Below the pieces are notes generated by a model that saw nothing but the letters and a program-made list of their open reading frames with translations, made no database searches and had not been told where the DNA came from. Source: Jaenimonas drosophilae (taxonomy: Eukaryota > Euglenozoa > Kinetoplastea > Trypanosomatida > Trypanosomatidae). Taken from it: a DNA stretch of 41,233 bases. This document shows positions 1 through 10,047 of this stretch, piece after piece; within the stretch, counting starts at the first letter, position 1, and every line of letters starts with the position of its first letter. The stretch lies in assembly GCA_030849065.1 (NCBI GenBank), contig JASAON010001499.1, forward strand, positions 1-41,233. Reading direction: 5' to 3'. A program made the position numbers and the translations under genes.

Positions 1-65
1 CATTTGGCGAACACTGCCCAAAGGGAAGATTCTCTGAGAGACCCCCAGCAATCCAACGGTGTCAC

Positions 66-3000
66 ATGCGCCAAGACTTTAGCGGTGATCATCCACTAGA
101 GCATATGATCATTAACTTTGAGGATGAGAATATAACATTAGAGACCATTGGACTTCTTGGCCAGGGTGGATTTGGCAAAGTTTTTGCTGCTCGCTCTGAT
201 CGTGGAGATTCTTTTGCGGTGAAAGTGTCTTCAAAGAAGATGACAGAGAACGATTGGAAGCGCTTGGCAGAGGAAGTATCGCTAATGAGCCATTTTTCTG
301 ATCACCCAAATATTGTGAAGTTCTTTACAGCTGGAAAAGATGACGATCGTGCTTATGTGGTAATGGAACAGTGCGCTAGTCGTTCGCTACATGATGTTAT
401 CGCTGCTCGTGCTCTTGACATTCCGGAGATCTTGTGGATTGGCTGGTCACTCGTTAACACCATCTCGTATATTCATTCGGAAGAGTGTATCCATCGCGAT
501 CTGAAGCCTCAAAATTTGCTATTTGACCTTCAGGGAAACCTCAAGATTACGGACTTTGGTCTCAGTAGCAGAATCTCAGACACTCAACCAAGGAAAACGG
601 TCGCTGGAACGGCAATGTACATGGCCCCTGCTCTTGCTGAGGAAGTATACAAACGCCTGACAAAATCCAGTGATGCTCCGTCTCTTAGCTATGGAAAAGA
701 GGTGGACACCTGGAGTATTGGTGTGGTTATGTATGTGCTTCTTACTCGCATGAACCCATACTTGGACGCGATTGAACGCAAGGGCGTCAACGGACTAGAC
801 AAGGAGCAAAAGCAGCTTGCTTTGTTCAACGCAGTGGCTCACGCTGCGTGGGAGTGGCCAGATGGTTGGTCTGGCGACAGGCAACTCCGCCAGCTTGTCG
901 AGAAAATATTAGATCCAAATCCCAATGCTCGCTCCTCGCTGTTTCAAGTTTTGCATGACCCTGTTTGGAACCGCCGACCAAAAACTTGCCCAGACACACT
1001 CCTTCAAAAGCTCAATTTGCTCGAGAGGCCCTTTGGATTACAACCACTGCACACCATTACTGGAAATGTCTTGGTATCAAAGAAAAGCCTGGATCCTCCC
1101 CCGACTGACCAGCTTTCCCGTATTGCATCAACTGAGCAGCACCTACGTTCGCATATCATGAATGAGTATCAAAGATCGTTCGAAATTCTTCTTCACCAGG
1201 CTAGGATTATTAACCTCGAATTTGGACAGCGAACCGTGGTGGTGCGACAGGAGAAATCGTTCCGAAGTCAGATTCAAAGTACACTATGGTGCCAAATTCA
1301 AACTGACAAAGAAGCGGGCCTTCCTGTGATAGGATCCCAGCCTCAAGTCAATCCAAGGGCTCTTAGAAGGAGTGTTAGCCTGATGTCAGATGATTCTCAA
1401 TATGGATTGAGTCCGCGCACTTCCGGTATGGTGACGGTTGATCGAAAGAATTCAACGCGGCGTAGCATGACATCGGCATCATCTATAAACCCCAATTTGA
1501 TTGAGGTTGAGTACAAGTGCATGAACAGACATATTATGACAAAGCTCACGTCAATGCCTCACAGCTACAACGGATTTGATTGCAATGTTTGCGATCGTGG
1601 TATTCTCCGAATTTCAGCAGATCGTCCCGCTTTTCGGTGTTACAAGTGCGATTACGATATCTGTTTAAAATGCGTTGTCTCGGGCAAAGTGAAAGATGTC
1701 AACTACGTATGCCCTTCGTGCTCGAAGAAATTCACGACTACAACAAAGCTGCAGGCTCATACGCTCAACTGCCGAGGGCCAAGTGAAAGCCCGTCGCCGC
1801 GTCGTTCATCGAGGATGAACACGATGCTTTGGGACGAAGAGACAAAACGACCAAGTTTATTGGAGGTGCAATTGCCACTACCTGAGCCGGAATCCAAGCA
1901 TTACGACAGTCCACGGTCATCAGGCCGGGCAACCTACGTACGAACCTCCGCTGGTGGACGCATCAGTCTCGGTGACACCGCAGTGCCGCGTGCAGAGGAC
2001 GTTGGCCATCTTGTCATGAACCACCAATCAGCCAACTTTCCAGATGTCAATCAGCTGGGAACAAAGCAGCGCCGCTCAGCCAAGCGGGGCTCTCTATCTT
2101 CGGATGAGAGTCTACTTAATGGGCTTCCATCTCCAGTGCAACTTCCTGACCGCAAACAGCAGTCAGTGCGTAAACCTCGGAGTTCGGCAGAGCTGCCTGG
2201 AACGGAACTCTTCACCAAGCATGGAAACAACTTCTCCAGTTTTGAGCCTGGTACCCCTCCACAGCACAACGATCGAGGTGAAATTATTGGTATCGCAGCC
2301 AGAAGACAATCAGAACGAAGTGCAGAGGTGAACCTCATTGACCGTGGAGTTATCACGATTCGTGCGGATACGGCGGATAGGCCTCGCGACATGATGCGCC
2401 AGCCCCGTGTTCCACGAAGTGCATCTTCCGCGCGTTCGCAGCAGAAGCCTATGGCTCACTCCCCAGTGAAGAGGATGCGTGAGGAATATCGAGAGGAAGA
2501 AGTTGTTACGAAGTCGAGCAGAGTGGAGACCTCCTCACTTCCTCAAATTGCAGGCGGCCGGAAGAATTACACAGGCCCGGTACGTGCTCCGTCGGTGAGC
2601 GGGCACACGGCACAGGGGGGACCACCGTTACCACGGCGAGGTCCAGGTGCCCCACTCTCACCAGGTAGCATGACTCGTACGTCCTACCTCACTTCTGCAG
2701 CAATCCCGTCAAAGAGCTTTGTGTCAGCGAAGCCGTCGCAGCTGTCCATGGCTCGCACCGGGACCTCATCCAACACCGTACCCCGTCCAGGGGCGGCCTC
2801 TGGAGTGGTATCGGGTTCGGCTCTCGGCAACTCCGCTGGTGCATTCCTGGCATTGCCGAAAGAGGCCCAACACCGGAAGCAGTTTCTCGACGATTTCCTT
2901 AGCGGTGGGTGGGTGAGGTACTACTCATTCACCAATGAAGACACGGTTGTCCTCTTCTACTGCCTTCAGCCCGGTCGCTACGGCGCCATGTTTCCGACGG

Positions 3001-3551
3001 AAACAGGTGTGGGCACTGCGGTTCTAGATTTAGACTCGAAGATGGTCCTGTATGTCCCTTGCATGAACAACGAGAGCACAAATAGAAGCCAACCTCATCC
3101 TCATGTTCAGACGTTTTACGAAGAAGAAGCGCGAATGCTATCCTTCTCGGAGGCACAGCGGTACTTGGGTGGAGTTCTGCGAAGCATAATGTCTTTCGTG
3201 GATGAGATGGCGCGACTCAAGGCAGAGGGGCTCACCCCTGCTGCAGTTCACGCGGCCTATATCCACCATTCCAACCTCTCCAGTGTGCCACGAGACACGA
3301 AGTTTGTCTACATTCGAAAAGTGTTCCCTGATCCATCCGGATCCTTCACGCTGTTCCGCTTGTCAAACCTACGTTCTCAAGTGGTGTGCAACGCCATGGT
3401 GGACATCCGATGGCAGAGCGACCGTCGGCACAATGTAGGGCAGAAGTATTACGTTCACGCGGATGGATCGGCGGAGCCCTTTGTGGTGGATCAAACAGGT
3501 ATACTATCGGAGGTTGAGACAGTCCTCAACAACAGCTTCCGTCGCTCGTAG
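66..3551 (+). CDS. KKT2/KKT3-like kinetochore protein kinase
   Basis: This 1161-residue protein has three parts. The N-terminal Ser/Thr kinase domain (about residues 25-310) shows the glycine loop G32-x-G34-x-x-G37, Lys53, HRD at 143-145 and DFG at 163-165. The APE motif reads APA (187-189). The central zinc region has a C1/ZZ-like cluster (C485, H489, C506, C509, C525, C528, C533, C536) followed by a C2HC finger (C549, C552, H565, C569). After a long basic, Ser/Pro-rich linker, residues about 935-1155 resemble divergent polo boxes. Kinase, central zinc domain and divergent polo boxes together are the architecture of KKT2 and KKT3, the unconventional kinetoplastid kinetochore kinases whose zinc domain targets centromeres. 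I cannot tell KKT2 from KKT3. The frame is open upstream to the window edge, but the kinase fold fits a start at 66. A polo-like kinase is the main alternative, but it would lack the zinc region. Confidence 0.8.
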   Translation: MRQDFSGDHPLEHMIINFEDENITLETIGLLGQGGFGKVFAARSDRGDSFAVKVSSKKMTENDWKRLAEEVSLMSHFSDHPNIVKFFTAGKDDDRAYVVMEQCASRSLHDVIAARALDIPEILWIGWSLVNTISYIHSEECIHRDLKPQNLLFDLQGNLKITDFGLSSRISDTQPRKTVAGTAMYMAPALAEEVYKRLTKSSDAPSLSYGKEVDTWSIGVVMYVLLTRMNPYLDAIERKGVNGLDKEQKQLALFNAVAHAAWEWPDGWSGDRQLRQLVEKILDPNPNARSSLFQVLHDPVWNRRPKTCPDTLLQKLNLLERPFGLQPLHTITGNVLVSKKSLDPPPTDQLSRIASTEQHLRSHIMNEYQRSFEILLHQARIINLEFGQRTVVVRQEKSFRSQIQSTLWCQIQTDKEAGLPVIGSQPQVNPRALRRSVSLMSDDSQYGLSPRTSGMVTVDRKNSTRRSMTSASSINPNLIEVEYKCMNRHIMTKLTSMPHSYNGFDCNVCDRGILRISADRPAFRCYKCDYDICLKCVVSGKVKDVNYVCPSCSKKFTTTTKLQAHTLNCRGPSESPSPRRSSRMNTMLWDEETKRPSLLEVQLPLPEPESKHYDSPRSSGRATYVRTSAGGRISLGDTAVPRAEDVGHLVMNHQSANFPDVNQLGTKQRRSAKRGSLSSDESLLNGLPSPVQLPDRKQQSVRKPRSSAELPGTELFTKHGNNFSSFEPGTPPQHNDRGEIIGIAARRQSERSAEVNLIDRGVITIRADTADRPRDMMRQPRVPRSASSARSQQKPMAHSPVKRMREEYREEEVVTKSSRVETSSLPQIAGGRKNYTGPVRAPSVSGHTAQGGPPLPRRGPGAPLSPGSMTRTSYLTSAAIPSKSFVSAKPSQLSMARTGTSSNTVPRPGAASGVVSGSALGNSAGAFLALPKEAQHRKQFLDDFLSGGWVRYYSFTNEDTVVLFYCLQPGRYGAMFPTETGVGTAVLDLDSKMVLYVPCMNNESTNRSQPHPHVQTFYEEEARMLSFSEAQRYLGGVLRSIMSFVDEMARLKAEGLTPAAVHAAYIHHSNLSSVPRDTKFVYIRKVFPDPSGSFTLFRLSNLRSQVVCNAMVDIRWQSDRRHNVGQKYYVHADGSAEPFVVDQTGILSEVETVLNNSFRRS

Positions 3552-4218
3552 TTGTGCAGTGGTGGTGTCGTACAGTGATGGCTAGTGCCCATGCGTTTGA
3601 GTCATTATGTGGGAGTAGCATCTTCAATGTTGCAGCTGCCACTCGTATCATTATGCCCACAGGGGACTTCCACATCCCATTAGATATGATGAATAGAATT
3701 TGGGCGACGACTTTGGTCAAATTCGTTCTTTGAGAAGTTTGAGTATGCCAGTGGAATCCGTGTACTCCTTCACAGTGTGCCCAGAGAACACACGCGCAAA
3801 GAGTGAAGATGGCGACCTAGAATGCTCGGAGATTCAATGTACAACGTGTGTGTGTGTGGGCCGTTTGACTACTCCACTGGCCCACCAGGGACTCAATGAG
3901 TTGGGCACGTCCTCTCAAATGACGCTGTTGTCTTTTTTTCAGAAGATACTCAATACCACTCGGGTGGTGTGACCGACTATGAAGTCAGTGGCTATTCTCA
4001 GGTGAAGTGACTCATGCCTCGTGCAAACAAACGCGACTTTCTTCTTTTCTCTTTTGTCTTATTGGTGTAGTCTCCGTTGTTTGGCGGTCCCTCCTGACAC
4101 TTTCAACAAGCTCATTTAGGCGAAGAAGGGAGGTCTGCAGCTGAAGTAGGTCTGAAGTAGGTTTACCAGACCACAACGTTTCTTTTGACTAACAGTTCTC
4201 GTTTTTTTCAGCTCCCGG
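3552..4218. other. intergenic region between the kinase and the coiled-coil gene
   Basis: No convincing gene is visible on either strand; the longest open stretch has no ATG start. The stretch holds TG-rich sequence around 3847-3860, pyrimidine runs near 4037-4058, and an 11-bp tandem repeat CTGAAGTAGGT at 4141-4151 and 4152-4162. It ends in the splice acceptor of the next gene. Confidence 0.6.
4186..4211 (+). promoter_or_regulatory. predicted splice acceptor with branch-point-like motif
   Basis: A GACTAAC motif at 4187-4193 resembles a consensus branch point. It is followed by a T-rich tract and an AG at 4210-4211. The next gene starts only 7 bases later, so this AG fixes the ATG at 4219. 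Trans-splicing is the expected use in a kinetoplastid. Confidence 0.6.
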
Positions 4219-6705
4219 ATGGCAGTCAAGAAGAAGGGACTGAAGTCAGCGGCAATTGCTGCAAAGGAGCAGGAGCTTGCCCGCGAGGCAGAACTCCTGC
4301 GGTTTGAGCAAGAGAAGGAGCGTCTTCGGAATGAAGAATTTGCTCTGCGTCAGCGCATCGAGGAGGAGGAACGTAAGCTTCTGGAGGATCATCGAGTGCG
4401 GGAGGCAGAAATCCGAAATGCGATCGCTGAAAATGAACGCAAATCCGTCTATGAGGCACGTGAGAAGAGCCTTCTTGAACTCGTCGATCTCCGAGAGCGT
4501 GATATCCAGGAGCTTCGTGCAAAGATTCTTGGTCTCCAACAGGCCAACCAGCTCAGCGAAAGCGAGAAGGAGTCAGCAATGCGTCGCTCTGCAATGCTGA
4601 GTAACGAGCTTGAGCTGGCTCAAATGAAGCATCTGGAGGCGGAGTCGCTTGTGGAGAGCAACGAGCAGTCTTACCAAAGTGCTCGACGTACGCTGGAGGA
4701 GCAGTACGATGCAATCCAGAAGTCCATGAGTGAGCTCCGTGGGGATCACCATCAGCTCCAGCACAAGTACAGCGAAGTATGTAAGAAGCAGGCAGAGGCC
4801 GAAGCTGCCGCCCAAGCTGCGCTTGATGCAGAAGAGGAAGGGGACATCATGAACATGAAGCCACAGAGTCTAGATGCGGAGAATGCCGTTCTGCTTAAGG
4901 TCCTCCACGGCGAGGTGGAAAAGTACAAGGAGCTGGCACTCAAGCTGCAGACTGACATCGACCGAAAGGATCGGGATGACGAAAAATCTAGTCTTCTGGT
5001 GGGAATTTTGAACACCCAGCTGGATGCGGTGCGTGAGGAGAACAAGCGTCTGCACGACACGGCCAAGAACCGCATGAAGGAGATCGAGATCATTCAAGCT
5101 TTTGTGGATGAGGAGAAGGCCAAGAGCAAGAAACTGTATGAGGATCTGGACCGAGCGACCTCTGAGGCGGCTGTCCAGCAGCGGCAACTTCACCTAGAAA
5201 TCGGCGTACACAAGAGCCAAGTGGAGGAGCTCACCACAAAGCTGGGAGACCTGACCAAGGAGTTCAAGGCACTCACCGCAGAGCATAACGACTTTGTCTC
5301 CCGATCTACTCAGCGAGAGCAAGAGGACTTCCAGACCAATGTATCCATGAAGGCTGAGGTGGAGAAGCAGAAGAAGGACATGGAGCAACTGCTCAAGGAG
5401 AAGCAGGCTCTGCAAGAAGACATGTTCAACTACAAGTACCTCACACGGGCAGAAACGGATAGCCTGAAGAACCGCCTGAACAAGTTCCAGGAAACTATGG
5501 AGAAGAAGGAGCGTGAGGCATACGAAACCATCACCGTCCTTCGTGTGGATTTGGACAAGTTCAATAGTGAGAAGGAACTCTTAGTGAACTCGTTCAAGGA
5601 GGAGAAGGACCGACTTGTTGAGGACCTCGAACGCACGACAGAGCAGCGCAACTTGTTCAAGAAGCAGCTTGAGGATCTGCGCAAGCGCTCTGCGGAAACG
5701 GAGAAGGATCTCTACGAAAAGCTGGTACATATGACTGCCTGCCACGATAGCAAGCACGAAGAGGTTGAACGCCTTCGTGCGCGACTCAAGGAGAAGGAGG
5801 AGGAGTACACGAACAACGCCATCTTCCTCAGCGCCGAGCGGGAGAACCTGCAGAGTAAGGTCGAGGAGCTCAAGGAGGACGCTCAGAAGCGCCGTGCTGA
5901 GCATCTGGAGCACATTGACGGCATCACCAAGGAACTTACCGAACTTCAAGCGCGTATGTCTCAGGAGATCGACGGTCAGGAGAAGACCACCAAAAAGGAG
6001 CGTGACCGTGCGGAGCTTGCTGAGCGCAATGTTAAGCGCATGCAAAGTCAGCTGCAGGAAACTGTGGCAAATGCGCGGACGGCTGAACTCCAGAGTGAGG
6101 AGCTGGCCAAGTCCTTGAAGATTCATCTCCGTGAGGTGAACAACGAGTTGGCTCTCGCCAAACGCACGATCGAGCGTCTCGAGGGTGCAATCGGTGATCA
6201 GATTGGCTTCAAGCAGTTGACGGAGCTGAATGAGAAGCTCATCAAGGAAACCGAGGAGTACCGCGTGAAGGTTGCCAACCTCAACAGCACCGTGGCGTCC
6301 ATGAAGATGGAGCAGGATGTGATGGGTGGATACAAGATGCAGAAGCTGGGAGAGGAGAACGAGCAGCTAACCCGACGCGTGCAGCAGCTTGAGCGCATGC
6401 ACCGTGTTGTGCTCCCTCTCTTCGCAGAGCTCCGTTCATTTGTAGAAAAGCGAAGCCTTCCGACTAGCTTGCGCAATGCCCTGGAGAAGTTTGATGCCCA
6501 GGCAAGCCAGCTCACCGCATCTCGGCCCGTTGCTGCCACCTCCTCCACACACGCCGACGTCACCGCCGGCACCCTTCCCGCGGTCATTTGCCCAACTCCT
6601 CCTGCTCCCCGCCACATGGCCTACGCTAGCATTGAGAAGACCAAGCGTCCAGTGGCGGCGGCTTCCAATCACGGCCAATCCGTCGATCTTCCCAATATTG
6701 CGTAG
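4219..6705 (+). CDS. long coiled-coil protein, function unknown
   Basis: This is an 828-residue protein that is almost entirely heptad-like and rich in Glu, Lys, Leu and Gln from about residue 10 to 750. It starts with a lysine-rich N terminus and ends in a short Ala/Pro/Thr-rich tail of about 90 residues. I see no catalytic motif, signal peptide or membrane segment. Proteins of this type in kinetoplastids are often parts of the flagellum, basal body or other cytoskeletal structures, and that is my best guess, but no family signature proves it. The start is the first ATG after a strong acceptor at 4210-4211, and the gene ends at TAG 6703-6705. Codon use matches its neighbours. Confidence 0.8.
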   Translation: MAVKKKGLKSAAIAAKEQELAREAELLRFEQEKERLRNEEFALRQRIEEEERKLLEDHRVREAEIRNAIAENERKSVYEAREKSLLELVDLRERDIQELRAKILGLQQANQLSESEKESAMRRSAMLSNELELAQMKHLEAESLVESNEQSYQSARRTLEEQYDAIQKSMSELRGDHHQLQHKYSEVCKKQAEAEAAAQAALDAEEEGDIMNMKPQSLDAENAVLLKVLHGEVEKYKELALKLQTDIDRKDRDDEKSSLLVGILNTQLDAVREENKRLHDTAKNRMKEIEIIQAFVDEEKAKSKKLYEDLDRATSEAAVQQRQLHLEIGVHKSQVEELTTKLGDLTKEFKALTAEHNDFVSRSTQREQEDFQTNVSMKAEVEKQKKDMEQLLKEKQALQEDMFNYKYLTRAETDSLKNRLNKFQETMEKKEREAYETITVLRVDLDKFNSEKELLVNSFKEEKDRLVEDLERTTEQRNLFKKQLEDLRKRSAETEKDLYEKLVHMTACHDSKHEEVERLRARLKEKEEEYTNNAIFLSAERENLQSKVEELKEDAQKRRAEHLEHIDGITKELTELQARMSQEIDGQEKTTKKERDRAELAERNVKRMQSQLQETVANARTAELQSEELAKSLKIHLREVNNELALAKRTIERLEGAIGDQIGFKQLTELNEKLIKETEEYRVKVANLNSTVASMKMEQDVMGGYKMQKLGEENEQLTRRVQQLERMHRVVLPLFAELRSFVEKRSLPTSLRNALEKFDAQASQLTASRPVAATSSTHADVTAGTLPAVICPTPPAPRHMAYASIEKTKRPVAAASNHGQSVDLPNIA

Positions 6706-7560
6706 AACCACCTTTCCTTTCTGCAGCTGAACACAGGGGCACCGCCACTACTTCTTCAGTCAAGTGGGGGGCGGGGGCTTGGGAGAGGTGGCTTCAATGG
6801 CTTAGAGTTGACGGCTATGCTGATCGCAAATGTTCACCCTTTAGTGTTAGAGCTGGAACTAGAAAATGGCTGAGAGTGTCGCGTGAGTTCGTGCTCCACC
6901 TCCACGCCTTCACCCTATCCCAACCCAAAATTCCTTCTCGTCGCCGTTTGTTGGTGCGTCTTGTGCTTCTTTGTTGGCGTGCTTCTCCCATTTCCCCTCA
7001 ACCAATAAACAGCAACTGTGGGCAAATGAAAATGTAGGCAACGCCAGCTGCGTTGACGCGCATGCGATGAAGCGGGGCGATGACGTGATGTTGAGAATCT
7101 TGACATCATCTCATCTTAATGTACAGCGAAAGAGCGATCATGTGGGTGTGAAGTGGAGAGGTGGATGATGCTCAGGAGGGATTTTTCCTTGGCTGTCACC
7201 TCCTTTTAATCTTTCCTCCCTCATGAAATCTGATGTAATTCATTGGTTCATGATTGACGTTCTGTCGTCATCAAGCAGCTCTTCAGATCACTTCCTTGTT
7301 GTTAACGGTTTGTGAGCCACAGGTGCGACTGTGCTTGTTGTCTGCTTCATTGCCTAGCCTCTCTCATTTGGCTGGTGCATTTCTCTTCTTCCCCCCCTGT
7401 TGGTATCTGTGTGGAAGATGTTTGCTGTTCGCCCAACGTGTTGTGGCAGAGTCTCCATCAACCAAAAAGAAGAAAAACATTCATAAAATTGAGTCATAGA
7501 TTCGTTTGATAGATCACTGTTTCCTCGTATACAGATTGAACACCCACAGCAGTTCTCACC
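6706..7560. other. intergenic region
   Basis: No convincing gene is seen in these 855 bases. There is a G-rich patch at 6763-6787, pyrimidine-rich stretches at about 7187-7222 and 7351-7400, and the acceptor of the next gene at 7533-7534. The short open frames here lack a start after the acceptor or have shadow-like composition. Confidence 0.6.
7517..7534 (+). promoter_or_regulatory. predicted trans-splice acceptor
   Basis: A pyrimidine-rich tract ends in ATACAG, with the AG at 7533-7534. The next ATG is at 7561, giving a leader of 26 bases before the spliced-leader sequence is added. Confidence 0.5.
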
Positions 7561-10047
7561 ATGACGTCCAGCAGCCGAGTGAGTCTTGATGATTGCTTCC
7601 CTCTGGATGACTTCCCCGCTCAAGGGGGAGACGTCGTCGGGTGGGGCCCACACAACGTTCTCCACGTTTCCACTCGGTGGTCCGTCTCATTGTACCAGGC
7701 GAATGCACAACGTGCCGCTGCCAGAATCTCTGCGCAGCGGCATCCTCTCGCTAGCGGAGCCAGTCCCATGGAGACGGGCAGTTTCATCTCCGGGGCAAAG
7801 TGGAGCCCCTCTCTCGTGCCGGAGCGCATCTATCCACCAACCGCTCGTCTAGCCGTCTCCATTGGTGGCCATGTGCTCATCTACCGAGTGGCTCGTCAAG
7901 GGAATGGCCGCGTCTCGGTAAGCCACGGCATTGGACTCCAAGTGGCTCCACGAGCATCTCCGTCATTGAGTGCATCGCCGTCCTGTGAGGACGAATCGCC
8001 AAAAAAGCGACAGCGCCGCGGTGCAAGTGAGCGGTCTGACTCCTCGTCGGAGGACTCAGAGGAACCTCCAACGCGGCGACACCGACGTGCGTCTCGTCAA
8101 GCTGCGACGAACAACCTCGAGAAGCGAGGGGCTAGCCTCATTGACTACGTGTGGTGGAGTGACGATGTGCTCATCATCATCACAAACATGGGCCTTCACC
8201 TCGTTGACATGAAGAACCGAGACGAAGATGATTCAGAGCCGCATACTGTACAACTCCCTCCTCCTGCATATAGATTTGATGCTGATGGGGCACCAGTACC
8301 GACATGTGCATCGTGTGCCATTGCGATTGCTGCTTCCCAGCCAAGCTTTCTCATGTGTGCGGGCATGGGGAGCCTCCGTCTATTCCGCATCAGCACAGGA
8401 GAAGGGGTGCGGCTTATTCAAAGCATGGAGGTACCCTCCTTGACAGCCCTACCAACCTCTCTGTGTGCCACGCCAATGTATACTCCGCAACCAACTTCTG
8501 AAACGGATTCCAACTGCAGTGAGACCGGGTGGAATGTGTTTGTGGCGATGCCACTGTGCGTTGTGCGCGGTTGCATCATGACCACCGCTACTTCACCGCA
8601 GCGTTCTCTCTCCAGGAAGCCAACATCTCCCCCGATTGGCTGCCGCTGGACAGTGTCAGCCGTGTACAATGCAGGTATGCTTCCTGTTAACCCCTTCCTT
8701 CGCCGCTTTGTTGTGGTTCCATTGCACCATAACCAACCGTTGCGGAAGGAGACGGCAAAGACACTTCCATCCAGGGAGACGCATGCGGTGCTGGGCTACT
8801 CTCGACGTGCGCTCTTTGTCTTCTTCATGGACGAGCGGCCACCAAAGTGTTTGCTCAGCTGCCCAACTTTGGTGGAGAAGTTTGATGTCAAGGACAGCGC
8901 GGTGGTTGCGCTTGGTGGCCTGTCGGTCCATCCATCCTCCACCTTGGCTGCGATGGTGGTGCAGAGTGGCGTTCCTCGCCTCCCTCCAGTGCATCTTCAT
9001 CTGGTGTCGGCAGACGATCACGATAGTTTTTTGCGGGTTGTGTTGGATGGAGGTTGGACCACCCTTGCACAGAATTCCAACGAGTCCCTGTTGGAACAAA
9101 CATGGATGCGACTCGGTGAACTGCATCCTTACGCCTGGGAGACCATCCTCCCAGAGAGCCACGGTACTTGCTTTGCGCTGCGTCAGTATTCATCAGCGTG
9201 GCAGCGATTTGTATCCAGGACACAAGCCTCTGCGATGGCTGATGCAAGTACTTCACCAGCCTCTTCGAGTGTGGATGTGGCTCAGCACAGCATGGACATG
9301 GAGTTGCAAAGCTACCGAGAAAACTACAATCAGCTTAGAGAACAGTACGGGGTTGATGTATTCCTCCGCCACGTTGTGGAGGATGACTTCCAGGAGCTGC
9401 ACTCCATTCCCTCCGGGCCCGCGGCGCGCTGGTGGCATTTTTTGCTGGCTGTGTGGCGCCGCTGCCCATGGGACCGCTCGGTGTTGATGGAGTTGCTTCT
9501 TGGCAACGCAGTCCTTGTGCTCGCCCGAGTGTCGGGATACGCAAATTTTCATATGGGGCCACATGATGCAGCATGGGCAGAAGGTGAAGGCTGCGCCACG
9601 ACATCCACAATGCTGTGCTCCTCAGCGGCAGCGGCCTTCATTCGGCTGTATCTTCAGTGTGCTGAAAACAACGATAGCGTGAAGCCAAGCGAGAGACAAT
9701 CCATGTGGGCCCCTACTCCAGCGTGGATTGCGTCATTGAGCGGCTTCTTGAATTCTACGGCGTTGTGTACCCAGCAGGTCTCACGCATGGTCTATCCATG
9801 CTCCGTCTGTGATAAGCGTGATGCGTCAGCACTGACTCTAACCCTCTCTCACACCTCAAGCCACCCACTTCCGGTGTCTGGGCCGTCTGCGGTGGACGAG
9901 ACACATACGACCGCCTTCTCTCCCAAAACCTTCGCACCATTATCGCTCTTCTCCACAGAGAGCGTACTTGTTATGTGCCTGAGCTGCGGCATGTCGGACT
10001 TCGCCGTTGGACCACACTGCCGTCTCTGCGGAGGAGTGTTGAAATGA
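7561..10047 (+). CDS. nuclear beta-propeller protein with C-terminal zinc ribbon (TFIIIC90-like candidate)
   Basis: This 828-residue protein opens with strands typical of a WD40-type propeller (a WGPHNVLHVST-like first blade near residue 28) and continues in that style to about residue 500. A basic and acidic nuclear-localisation-like segment lies at about 140-180 (KKRQRR and RRHRR). The C terminus carries three CxxC pairs: C747/C750, C806/C809 and C820/C823. An N-terminal propeller plus a C-terminal zinc ribbon is the layout of the 90-kDa subunit of TFIIIC, the RNA polymerase III factor that binds tRNA gene promoters. GATOR2 or other vesicle-coat propeller proteins with C-terminal zinc modules are the alternative, but the nuclear signal favours a transcription role. 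The TFIIIC call is an inference from layout, not a motif match. The start is the first ATG after the acceptor at 7534. Confidence 0.75.
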   Translation: MTSSSRVSLDDCFPLDDFPAQGGDVVGWGPHNVLHVSTRWSVSLYQANAQRAAARISAQRHPLASGASPMETGSFISGAKWSPSLVPERIYPPTARLAVSIGGHVLIYRVARQGNGRVSVSHGIGLQVAPRASPSLSASPSCEDESPKKRQRRGASERSDSSSEDSEEPPTRRHRRASRQAATNNLEKRGASLIDYVWWSDDVLIIITNMGLHLVDMKNRDEDDSEPHTVQLPPPAYRFDADGAPVPTCASCAIAIAASQPSFLMCAGMGSLRLFRISTGEGVRLIQSMEVPSLTALPTSLCATPMYTPQPTSETDSNCSETGWNVFVAMPLCVVRGCIMTTATSPQRSLSRKPTSPPIGCRWTVSAVYNAGMLPVNPFLRRFVVVPLHHNQPLRKETAKTLPSRETHAVLGYSRRALFVFFMDERPPKCLLSCPTLVEKFDVKDSAVVALGGLSVHPSSTLAAMVVQSGVPRLPPVHLHLVSADDHDSFLRVVLDGGWTTLAQNSNESLLEQTWMRLGELHPYAWETILPESHGTCFALRQYSSAWQRFVSRTQASAMADASTSPASSSVDVAQHSMDMELQSYRENYNQLREQYGVDVFLRHVVEDDFQELHSIPSGPAARWWHFLLAVWRRCPWDRSVLMELLLGNAVLVLARVSGYANFHMGPHDAAWAEGEGCATTSTMLCSSAAAAFIRLYLQCAENNDSVKPSERQSMWAPTPAWIASLSGFLNSTALCTQQVSRMVYPCSVCDKRDASALTLTLSHTSSHPLPVSGPSAVDETHTTAFSPKTFAPLSLFSTESVLVMCLSCGMSDFAVGPHCRLCGGVLK

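Noticed and set aside
3700..3972. 90-codon open frame after the kinase gene
   Set aside because: It begins at TTG, includes TG-repeat-coded CVCVG and resembles no family. It is more likely untranslated sequence.
5581..6126. 181-codon frame on the opposite strand of the coiled-coil gene
   Set aside because: It is Leu-rich because it reads antisense to Glu/Lys codons, a usual shadow of coiled-coil genes.
8636..9487. 283-codon frame overlapping the TFIIIC90-like gene
   Set aside because: It is Trp- and Cys-rich with no family resemblance and sits fully inside a well-supported gene in another frame.
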